In this document: positions 1 to 6,559 of the stretch, one piece after another
How positions within the stretch are numbered: position 1 is the first letter of the stretch
How the letters are laid out: each line of letters opens with the position of its first letter
Assembly (NCBI GenBank): GCA_023151335.1
Contig: JAKLJF010000154.1
Span: 1-8,930 of the forward strand
Direction: 5' to 3'
DNA: 8,930 nt
Source of the DNA: Thermoanaerobaculia bacterium
GTDB taxonomy: Bacteria; Bacteroidota; Bacteroidia; Chitinophagales; Saprospiraceae
The notes under the pieces: model-generated
What the model saw: only the letters and a program-made list of their open reading frames with translations
What the model was told of the DNA's origin: nothing
The model's database searches: none
Translations under genes and position numbers: made by a program

Positions 1-3000
1 CGGTAACCTATTCGATCCCGCCCGTTCCATACACGCTGACCTACACCTGGATCGCGCCGCCCGGTTCAAAAATCAACGGCGGAAGCAATATCGCTAATTT
101 TCCTGCCAACAGCGGAGGCGGGACAACCGTGAACGTACAATTCGGCACGGTCGGCGGCAATCTTTGTGTTACGGCCTCCAACGTATGCGACACCCCAAAA
201 ACCAGGTGCATCCAGATCGTCAATCAACCTTTGCCGGTTACGCAACTACCCGATAAAGAGATATGTTTTCAGGAACTGCCGTATTTTTGGGAGGAGCAGC
301 CAAATAACCTGATTTCCGCTCCCGGCACTTTTATATTTACATCCACTCCATATCCTTCCTATCAGGGTTGCGACAGCCTGGTACGGCAAAAGATTATAGC
401 CAAACCGCGCAAGGTAAAAGTCCTGCCGCCTACCTGGCTATGTAAGGACGAGTGCTACCGTGTGGGTGATTTCGATTTCTGCGACGCCGGAACTTATCAG
501 GAGACACTTATTGCGTCGGACGGCTGCGACAGCCTGGTGGCGTTCACCATTTTTAAAATTCCGGTACGCGCCGGTATACGTCAACCAGACACCATTACCT
601 GCCGCAAACCCACCACGGTGCTCCGGAAAGACGCTACCACTACCACGGGCAACACCGTATCCTATAAATGGGTGACCGTCAGCGGGTCGGTCGTCAGCAA
701 TGCCGATACCGCGGTGGTGAGCGAAGCGGGCCCTTATTACTTTATAGTCACTAATGTTGGTGGCGGCAAAGTTTGTCATGACACCGCGGAGGTACTCGTG
801 CCGGTAGACAAAACGGCGCCTGTCTCCAATGCCGGGCCCAACCGGATCATCACCTGCGACGAACCGTTGATCCAGCTGCAGGGTTCCGGCTCCACCGGAC
901 CTCAATACACATACCTGTGGCTCGCGTTTAACGGCGGGAATATTGTATCCGGCTCTACTACCCTGACGCCTACCGTCAATACCACGGGCACTTACCGGCT
1001 CCGCGTGACCAACCAGCTGAATGGTTGCACCACTACCGATAACACGATCGTCTCGGCTGAAGTGGCGCCCCCGCTCGTAAATGCCGCGGGCGGCACCTAT
1101 ACCTGTTCCGCACCCAGTGTTATCCTGCAGAGTACAACAAACGCTGCCGGTCCCACGTACGCCTGGACAGGCCCCAACGGTTTTACCTCGGCCCTTCCCA
1201 ATCCGGTTGCTACCGTGGCTGGCAATTACACGGTGGTTGTGACCGATAGCAACACGGGCTGTACCAATTCGGCCGTGGCGGAAGTGATTGCCAATGTTGC
1301 ACCTCCGGGAGCGTCGGCATCGAGCGGCGTTTTGACCTGTGTGGTCGATTCGGTTGAGATCAGCGCTTCTTCCCCGGCTGCCAATCCGCAGTTTGCCTGG
1401 AGCGGCCCGAACGGCTTCACTTCGAACCTGGCCAACCCGGTTGTTACCGTGGAAGGCGACTATCTGCTTACCGTCACCGGCGCAAACGGTTGTACCAGTA
1501 CTGCCACCGCCGTGGTGCCGCTCGACGATACGCCGCCCGGCGCCAGCCTGGCCGTGCCCGGCAACCTCAATTGCAACAACGCCGTCGTCAATATCACCGC
1601 CAGCAGTACGGCGCCGCCAGCCTCTTTGCTGCACGACTGGACCCGGCCCGACGGCTCCGGCACTTCCACGGGCGCCATTCCGGTGCTGGCAGCGGCTGCG
1701 CCGGGCAATTATCTGGTTGTCATTACCAATACGGAAAACGGCTGTACCAGCAGCGCCTCGGCCACGGTCAACCAAAATCCGGCCGTTACGGCAGCCATTG
1801 CCGGTACGACGAATGTGCTGTGCTTCGGCCAGCAAAACGGCAGCGCCACGGTAACGCCCGGCGGTGGCAACGGCACATTTACCTACCTGTGGAACACGGG
1901 CGACAATACCCAAACCCTGGCTGGCGCCGGTGCCGGCACTTATACTGTGACCGTGACCGACGGTGAAAATTGCACGGCAACGGCGGCGGCAACGATCACT
2001 CAACCGCCGGTGCTGACGCTTAGCGCCACCTCGACGCAACAAATGGCCAACGGCGCCGCCGACGGTACCGCCTCGGCCAGTCCGGCAGGCGGCACGCCGG
2101 GCTACACGTATCTGTGGAGCAACGGTGAAACCACTCAAACGATCGCCAATCTCCTGCCCGGTTCTTATACCGTTACCGCGACGGATGCCAACGGCTGCAC
2201 GGCCATCACCATTGCAACGGTGAATGCCTACGATTGTACCATTGATGCCGCGGTAGATGCCACTGATGCCACCTGTTTCGAGGCAAACAACGGAACGGCC
2301 ACGGCGGTCACTATCAATGGCGTGGCGCCCTTTACCTACGCCTGGAGTACGGGTCAAACCACCGAATCGATCGGTAATCTGTCACCGGGTATTTATACCG
2401 TGGTTGTGACCGATGCCGCCAACTGCCCCGAAGCGCTGGCATTCACTATTTCCGAACCCCCGCTGCTGAAAGCCAACGCCACGGCCGCCAACGCCAGCGG
2501 ACCACTGACCAATGACGGCAGTGCCAGCGCTAACCCCACCGGCGGCACCAGTCCGTATACTTATTTGTGGAACACCGGCCAAACCGACGCTACCATCACA
2601 GGCCTGGCTGCCGGTTTGTACACCGTAACGATAACGGATGACAAAGGCTGTACAGCTGTTCAGACCGTGGAGGTGCTGGCTGGTAATTGCGGCATCGTGG
2701 CCAGTTTTATCACGGCACCGGTCGTATGCAACGGAGAGTCTTCCGGCGCTGCCACGATCGTGCTGAACGGTGGAACCGGGCCCTTCACTTATCTGTGGAG
2801 CACCGGCAGTACCGGGGAAACGGAACCCAACCTGCCGGCCGGCACGCACACCGTGACTGTGACGGATGCCAACGATTGTGAAATTACCGAAGAGGTAACC
2901 ATCACCGAACCGCCGGCGTTAACGCTGACCCTTGACAACGTGGTCAGTACGCCCTGTCCGAATGCTCCGGAAGGATCAGCCACCGTGATAGCTGCTGGCG

Positions 3001-4124
3001 GCACCAGCCCGATCGCCATCAGCTGGAGCAATGGCCAGACCGGCCCAACGGCCACCGACCTGATCGCCGGCACCTATACCGTGACCCTCACCGACGACAA
3101 CGAATGCAGCACTACCCTGCAGGTTATCGTGGAAGCCATCGATACCATTGCGCCCGTAATTGGGCCCGACCCGCTTATTGCGCAATTGGGCACCGCGGGC
3201 AGCGTGACACTTAGTATTCAATCCGTCGGGCTGGATGTTTCGGATAACTGCGCGGTCAAACGGGTGACCTTTGTTCCCCCGGCCTACAACTGCGCCCAAC
3301 TGGGGCCGCATCCGGTGGAGGTCACGGCAGAGGACGAAGCGGGCAATATATCGGTGGATACGATCATCATTACCGTGGTGGACAACCTGGCGCCTACGCT
3401 GACCTGCCCGTCCAGTATCATCCGCTGTTTTGGCGACGACATCGTGGAATACGACGCCCCGGTGGCTACCGACAACTGTCTCGGAAATGGCGGTATGTTC
3501 GCCCTGGTCTCCGGTTTGCCCAGCGGATCTACTTTCCCGCCCGGTGTAACCACCAATACCTATACCTACACCGACGCCGACGGCAACATCGGATCCTGTA
3601 CTTTCGAGGTCAATATCCTGGACGCGATTGCCATAACAGGGCAGGTGACCAACGATATCGACAGCCAGATGATCGCCAAAATCAACCTCAACGTGACCGG
3701 GAGCCTGTCGCCCTATACCTTTGAATGGACGTTTAACGGCCAGGTAATCGATACCACCGAGGACCTGAGCGGTATTGGCGCAGGGACTTACACGGTAGTG
3801 GTTACCGACGAAGCCGGCTGTACGGAAACCAAATCGTTTGAGGTGTTCAGCATGGTGGATACCGATGAGCCAACCTGGGCCAACGGCCTGCTCATCGTGC
3901 CCAACCCGACCAGCGGACGCCTTTCGGTCATTTTCCCGGACCAGCTCAGCCACGACGTACACCTGACGGTGTTCGACCTCACCGGCCGGCTGGTGCAGCG
4001 CGAATCGGTGCAGGCGCCCAAACGGGTGGATTTCGACTTGTCGGCACAACCCGATGGCTTGTATACCCTGCTGCTGCAGGTGAATAACCAGCTGTTGGCC
4101 AGAAAAATAGTGGTCAGCCGTTAA
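1..4124 (+). CDS. Giant modular surface adhesin-like protein with SprB-type repeats and T9SS type A sorting domain (5'-truncated)
   Basis: This is the C-terminal part of a very large secreted protein. The frame is open from base 3 to the TAA at 4122-4124, giving 1373 visible residues (numbered here from base 3). The GTG at 129 is not a credible start, because the coding pattern runs through it to the window edge. Modules in order: the end of a PKD-like domain (1-75, with FGTVGGNLCVTASNVC); two GCDSL modules (about 77-188); five Ig/PKD-like modules (189-595); six SprB-type repeats (596-1046); an HYR-like region (1047-1208, second unit from about 1127, DNLAPTLTCPSS); one further SprB-like repeat (1209-1286); and a type A T9SS sorting domain (1287-1373, core IVPNPTSGRLSV, ending LARKIVVSR). 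The family role is cell-surface adhesion or gliding-type matrix; the ligand cannot be inferred. There is no catalytic domain in the visible part. A strong terminator follows. Surface export by T9SS is well supported, the exact function is not. Confidence 0.93.
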   Translation, partial: VTYSIPPVPYTLTYTWIAPPGSKINGGSNIANFPANSGGGTTVNVQFGTVGGNLCVTASNVCDTPKTRCIQIVNQPLPVTQLPDKEICFQELPYFWEEQPNNLISAPGTFIFTSTPYPSYQGCDSLVRQKIIAKPRKVKVLPPTWLCKDECYRVGDFDFCDAGTYQETLIASDGCDSLVAFTIFKIPVRAGIRQPDTITCRKPTTVLRKDATTTTGNTVSYKWVTVSGSVVSNADTAVVSEAGPYYFIVTNVGGGKVCHDTAEVLVPVDKTAPVSNAGPNRIITCDEPLIQLQGSGSTGPQYTYLWLAFNGGNIVSGSTTLTPTVNTTGTYRLRVTNQLNGCTTTDNTIVSAEVAPPLVNAAGGTYTCSAPSVILQSTTNAAGPTYAWTGPNGFTSALPNPVATVAGNYTVVVTDSNTGCTNSAVAEVIANVAPPGASASSGVLTCVVDSVEISASSPAANPQFAWSGPNGFTSNLANPVVTVEGDYLLTVTGANGCTSTATAVVPLDDTPPGASLAVPGNLNCNNAVVNITASSTAPPASLLHDWTRPDGSGTSTGAIPVLAAAAPGNYLVVITNTENGCTSSASATVNQNPAVTAAIAGTTNVLCFGQQNGSATVTPGGGNGTFTYLWNTGDNTQTLAGAGAGTYTVTVTDGENCTATAAATITQPPVLTLSATSTQQMANGAADGTASASPAGGTPGYTYLWSNGETTQTIANLLPGSYTVTATDANGCTAITIATVNAYDCTIDAAVDATDATCFEANNGTATAVTINGVAPFTYAWSTGQTTESIGNLSPGIYTVVVTDAANCPEALAFTISEPPLLKANATAANASGPLTNDGSASANPTGGTSPYTYLWNTGQTDATITGLAAGLYTVTITDDKGCTAVQTVEVLAGNCGIVASFITAPVVCNGESSGAATIVLNGGTGPFTYLWSTGSTGETEPNLPAGTHTVTVTDANDCEITEEVTITEPPALTLTLDNVVSTPCPNAPEGSATVIAAGGTSPIAISWSNGQTGPTATDLIAGTYTVTLTDDNECSTTLQVIVEAIDTIAPVIGPDPLIAQLGTAGSVTLSIQSVGLDVSDNCAVKRVTFVPPAYNCAQLGPHPVEVTAEDEAGNISVDTIIITVVDNLAPTLTCPSSIIRCFGDDIVEYDAPVATDNCLGNGGMFALVSGLPSGSTFPPGVTTNTYTYTDADGNIGSCTFEVNILDAIAITGQVTNDIDSQMIAKINLNVTGSLSPYTFEWTFNGQVIDTTEDLSGIGAGTYTVVVTDEAGCTETKSFEVFSMVDTDEPTWANGLLIVPNPTSGRLSVIFPDQLSHDVHLTVFDLTGRLVQRESVQAPKRVDFDLSAQPDGLYTLLLQVNNQLLARKIVVSR
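231..566 (+). repeat. Two GCDSL-type Cys-containing modules in the adhesin
   Basis: Two consecutive modules each have an early cysteine (KEICFQELPY; PTWLCKDECYRVG), a G-T-(F/Y) strand and then a GCDSLV motif. The GCDSL motifs lie at 366-380 and 522-536, exactly 156 bases (52 residues) apart. I recognise this as a recurring short module in Bacteroidota secreted proteins but cannot name a family with confidence. The second copy is the more cysteine-rich. The boundaries are estimates. Confidence 0.55.
567..1787 (+). repeat. Array of five Ig/PKD-like beta-sandwich modules in the adhesin
   Basis: Five modules of about 77-86 residues start near bases 567, 825, 1077, 1311 and 1542. Each has an early T-C or N-C pair (DTITC, RIITC, GTYTC, GVLTC, GNLNC). 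Most have a central W (Y.W or F.W), and all have a G-x-Y strand and end in a (G)C-T/H motif followed by a V-x..P linker. Modules 3 and 4 are the closest pair and share the core (T/S)GPNGFTS followed by NPV.TV.G.Y. The early and late cysteines probably form an intradomain disulphide, as is usual for such extracellular sandwiches (inference). Module 5 is more degenerate (HDWTRPDGSG). Confidence 0.75.
1788..3140 (+). repeat. Six SprB-type repeats with a 151-residue two-repeat period
   Basis: Six units of 74-76 residues begin at bases 1788, 2010, 2238, 2463, 2691 and 2916. Most match the SprB repeat pattern: (C.G).NG.A....GGt.P.tY.WstGqtt.ti..L.aGtYtVtvTDa..C, then (Q/E)PP or a linker. Repeats 1, 3 and 5 carry an N-terminal cysteine (CFGQQNG, CFEANNG, CNGESSG). 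Repeats 2 and 4 lack it and instead gain a cysteine at their C-terminal end (NAYDC, LAGNC). Repeat 6 reverts to the N-terminal type (TPCPN) and has ISW in place of YLW. Synonymous positions differ among copies, so the duplication is not recent. SprB-type repeats are found in gliding motility adhesins and many other T9SS cargo proteins. Confidence 0.85.
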
Positions 4125-4156
4125 CCATCCGGTTCAGACTGATAAAATACGTATTC

Positions 4157-4201
4157 AGCGGGCCGTCTTTCCTGTTCGGTGGGAAAGACGGCTCGTTTTT
4201 T
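4157..4201 (+). terminator. Intrinsic terminator of the adhesin gene
   Basis: There is a perfect 11-bp stem (4162-4172 with 4182-4192, GCCGTCTTTCC/GGAAAGACGGC) with a 9-base loop. It can extend outward to 4157/4197 with G-T wobbles and is followed by T6 at 4196-4201. It lies about 35 bases after the adhesin stop. It should separate the adhesin transcript from the CHRD gene downstream. Confidence 0.88.
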
Positions 4202-4362
4202 AATAAAAACGTTACTTTGTAAGATGTTTCCCGGTTTTCTTCTGTTTTAAAAAATCCCAATCTTTTAATTGCTCGTATGTGAACGGAGCGCGCCGCTGCA
4301 AGGCGCGTTCTCATCCCCTTATCTCCCCTGTCCGATTGTTCACCAACCGATTGCATATCGAT
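4202..4362 (+). promoter_or_regulatory. Leader region of the CHRD gene with weak -7 candidate and a hairpin
   Basis: This is the spacer between the terminator and the ATG. The best promoter candidate is TTACTTTG at 4212-4219, which differs from the Bacteroidota -7 consensus TAnnTTTG at one position. No convincing -33 TTTG is visible in front of it. A 9-bp stem with one wobble (4286-4294 with 4302-4310, GAGCGCGCC/GGCGCGTTC, loop of seven) lies in the putative leader and has no T-run behind it. There is no Shine-Dalgarno sequence before the ATG, which is normal in this phylum. If the -7 candidate is right, the 5' leader is about 135 bases long. Confidence 0.3.
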
Positions 4363-6174
4363 ATGAAAACAACTTTTCTTTCTGCTGCAAGAGCCGTTTT
4401 GCTGGCGGTCACTATCCTCGTTTCCGGGAACGTTTTTACTCAGACTGCCGGTCATCTGCTATTCACCGCCCACCTGAGCGGCGATGAAGAGATACCTGCC
4501 GTGACCACCAACGGACAGGGACTTATCACCGTGTTGTTCAGCGAAGACCGCACAAAAATGTTTGTACAGGGCGCCATCACCGGCCTGAGCGGGCCCGTCA
4601 CCGCCGCGCATTTTCATGCCGGCGGATTCGGCGCAACCGGCAGCGTGGTAGTCGACCTGGGGCCTATTCGGACGGGCAACCGCATTGCCGGCGAAGTAGT
4701 GGTGCCGGCCGGATTTCTTGAAAACGCCCTCGCCTTCGGCATTTATGCCAACGTGCACACCGCCATGCACCCGACAGGCGAGATACGCGGACAGCTGTTA
4801 CCGGAAAGCGACCTGAACTTTGGCGCCATTATGAGCGGCCTGAACGAGGTGCCCCCGGTGCTGACCACTGCTTTTGGCCTCGGCGGTTGCAATATCACCC
4901 TGGGGCACGACCGGATCCGGTACCGGATGCTGGTCAAAGGGCTGAGCGGCCCTATAATTGCCGCGCATATTCATAAAGGCGACGTCGGCGTTGCCGGACC
5001 CGTTGTGCGGGGATTGAGTTTTGCCGGCAATACCCTTATCGGCGACATTAACCTGGACAGCTTACCGATCGATTTTCTGCTGAGTTTGTTTGCCGGCGAA
5101 TACTATGTGAACGTGCATACTGCCGCCAACCCGGACGGGGAAATACGCGGACAATTGCTTTTTAACGGTTTTCTGAACGGATTTGCTTTGATGAACGGCG
5201 ATCAGGAAACGCCGCCGGTTTCGACTTCCGCCTTTGGTATCGGGTCTTTTATTCCCAGTGCCGTCCTCGACAGCGCCCTCTACATCGTACTGGTAGACGG
5301 ATTGAGCGGCCCGGCTATTGCCGCGCACGTGCACAAGGCTCCGGCCGGTACTTCCGGCGGGGTGGTGTTCGGTTTGACAGCCATACCTGTTATACCGGGA
5401 TTATACACAGCCACTGTGCCGATCAGCAGTGCCACCCTGACGGACATGATCAATGGTCAGCTTTATTTCAACGTACATACCGCCGCCAATCCGACGGGTG
5501 AAATCCGTGGACAAATCCAAACCAACCTGCGCAAGGCTTATGCCTTCGATCTGTGCGCCGGACAGGAAACCAGCCCGAATAACAGCACGGCATATGGCGC
5601 CGGCATGGTGTCGATTGATCAGGACAACCTGTCGTTGAAGTATCAGTTGCAGGTGGACGGGCTGACCGGCCCGGCCACTGCCGCGCACATACACAATGGC
5701 AATGCCGGCGTCAGCGGCGGTGTGCGGTTTGCGCTGGGTACGCCTGCGCCATTCAGCGAGGGCGCCATCGCCATCACCGGCATCGACGCCGTGCTGATCG
5801 AAGACGAAGGCACGTATATGAATGTGCATACCGTCGCTAATCCCGGCGGAGAAATACGCGGCCAGATACGGCGCGGCGTTTTGTGCAGCCCTGCCAGCGC
5901 CGTTTTCGACGCGGTCGTCAGCGATTTGAAGGTATTCCCCAATCCGGTAGCCGAGGGGCTTACCGTTCGTTTCGACAGCCGCGAAGCCTTTAACGGTCAA
6001 TTGCGCCTGACCGACATTTCCGGCCGCGTGCTGCTAAACCAAACGGCGGATGCGTCGGGCAGTGGCCTGCAGGAATGGTACCTGCCGATGGAGCACCTGG
6101 CGCCGGGATTGTATTACCTAAACCTGGAGCGCTCGGGGGCAAATGTATTTGTGCAGACGGTGGTGAAGATGTAA
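4363..6174 (+). CDS. Secreted protein with four tandem CHRD domains and T9SS type A sorting domain
   Basis: The protein has 603 residues. The ATG at 4363 is chosen over an in-frame GTG at 4279 because it begins a clean signal peptide: MKTT, then a hydrophobic core (about 11-22), with likely cleavage near 26-29. Four CHRD domains follow at about residues 32-148, 149-268, 269-388 and 389-505. Each carries the GL(S/T)GP...AAHxH motif and a closing NVHT(A/V)..P.GEIRGQ motif. The T9SS type A sorting domain spans about 521-603 (DLKVFPNPVAEGLTVRF, then DISGRVL and LAPGLYYLNL). CHRD is the domain first defined in the BMP inhibitor chordin and also found in microbial secreted proteins; its biochemical role in bacteria is not established. 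The product is predicted to be exported by Sec and then T9SS to the surface or medium. The gene sits between a strong terminator and a convergent spacer, so it is probably monocistronic. Family assignment is firm; function is unknown. Confidence 0.95.
   Translation: MKTTFLSAARAVLLAVTILVSGNVFTQTAGHLLFTAHLSGDEEIPAVTTNGQGLITVLFSEDRTKMFVQGAITGLSGPVTAAHFHAGGFGATGSVVVDLGPIRTGNRIAGEVVVPAGFLENALAFGIYANVHTAMHPTGEIRGQLLPESDLNFGAIMSGLNEVPPVLTTAFGLGGCNITLGHDRIRYRMLVKGLSGPIIAAHIHKGDVGVAGPVVRGLSFAGNTLIGDINLDSLPIDFLLSLFAGEYYVNVHTAANPDGEIRGQLLFNGFLNGFALMNGDQETPPVSTSAFGIGSFIPSAVLDSALYIVLVDGLSGPAIAAHVHKAPAGTSGGVVFGLTAIPVIPGLYTATVPISSATLTDMINGQLYFNVHTAANPTGEIRGQIQTNLRKAYAFDLCAGQETSPNNSTAYGAGMVSIDQDNLSLKYQLQVDGLTGPATAAHIHNGNAGVSGGVRFALGTPAPFSEGAIAITGIDAVLIEDEGTYMNVHTVANPGGEIRGQIRRGVLCSPASAVFDAVVSDLKVFPNPVAEGLTVRFDSREAFNGQLRLTDISGRVLLNQTADASGSGLQEWYLPMEHLAPGLYYLNLERSGANVFVQTVVKM
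4456..5877 (+). repeat. Four tandem CHRD domains, period 117-120 residues
   Basis: The units are 4456-4806, 4807-5166, 5167-5526 and 5527-5877 (117, 120, 120 and 117 residues), with no linkers between them. The H-x-H pair falls at residues 83/85, 202/204, 322/324 and 442/444, and the NVHT histidine at 132, 252, 372 and 489. The protein motifs are strongly kept while codons vary (for example the GEIRGQ codons differ among copies), which points to old duplications under selection. Confidence 0.88.
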
Positions 6175-6559
6175 TGCGGCATAGAGTTGCCTACAGTCTT
6201 CACAAATGAAAATACGCGGGGAATAGATCGGTTTTAACCCGACGAACAACCCGACTGATCCGAAGGATGTTTAACCGGACGCCGAAAGGGCCGAAGTGCC
6301 CATAAAAACGGCGTCCGGTCCAAAGCTTTTCGCGCTGGATAAATCCAGATTTTACCCACATTTTATGATTTTACGCAGAAAACTTTGCCAGGTTATTTCG
6401 TATTCACCTTTTTATAGTATCCGGTGTTTATACGGTATTTGTACAGCATTCTCAATGGCCGCTGAAAAAGAAAATACCCTGACCCCCTTCGCGGGCATGG
6501 GCAATGAGGATATCGGCGTATTTTTTTCATCATGTCGGCAGGGTATGCACACGGGAGTA
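6175..6559. other. Convergent intergenic spacer without a supported gene
   Basis: These 385 bases separate the ends of two converging genes (the CHRD gene on plus, the TolC-like gene on minus). It is more A+T-rich than the genes. It holds the nested hairpin at 6274-6319 and a small 4-bp hairpin just before it (ATCC GAA GGAT near 6258). A 94-codon frame crosses it from a GTG at 6296, inside the hairpin, and overlaps the 3' end of the TolC-like gene; it has no recognisable protein character. I see no canonical hairpin-plus-T-run terminator for either gene here. Confidence 0.6.
6274..6319. repeat. Perfect 11-bp inverted repeat with a second hairpin nested in its loop
   Basis: The arms 6274-6284 (ACCGGACGCCG) and 6309-6319 (CGGCGTCCGGT) are exact reverse complements. 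The 24-base loop contains a second stem, GGGC (6288-6291) with GCCC (6298-6301), flanked by A-rich single strands on both sides. There is only a weak T-run on either strand (CTTTT about 6 bases after it on plus). It lies between convergent genes and may stall or process both transcripts, but it is not a textbook terminator. Confidence 0.6.

Noticed and set aside
129..131. GTG as the start of the large plus-strand gene
   Set aside because: The PKD-like domain pattern (YTLTYTWIAPPGSKINGG) is already coding upstream in the same frame to base 3, so the gene continues beyond the left edge.
438..2357. 639-codon open frame on the minus strand opposite the adhesin
   Set aside because: It is antisense to a G+C-rich repeat array. 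Its translation is Arg/Gly-rich with no domain pattern or signal, while the plus frame has clear repeats and a sorting domain.
2976..4049. 357-codon open frame on the minus strand opposite the adhesin C-terminus
   Set aside because: Same reason: it is a shadow of codon bias in the real gene, with no recognisable protein features.
4146..4155. 10-bp palindrome AATACGTATT after the adhesin stop
   Set aside because: It is short, lies in an A+T-rich spacer and has no second copy or neighbouring promoter element; chance is the simplest explanation.
4279..4281. GTG as the start of the CHRD gene
   Set aside because: It would place about 28 charged, non-hydrophobic residues before a signal peptide. 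The ATG at 4363 gives a normal N-terminus.
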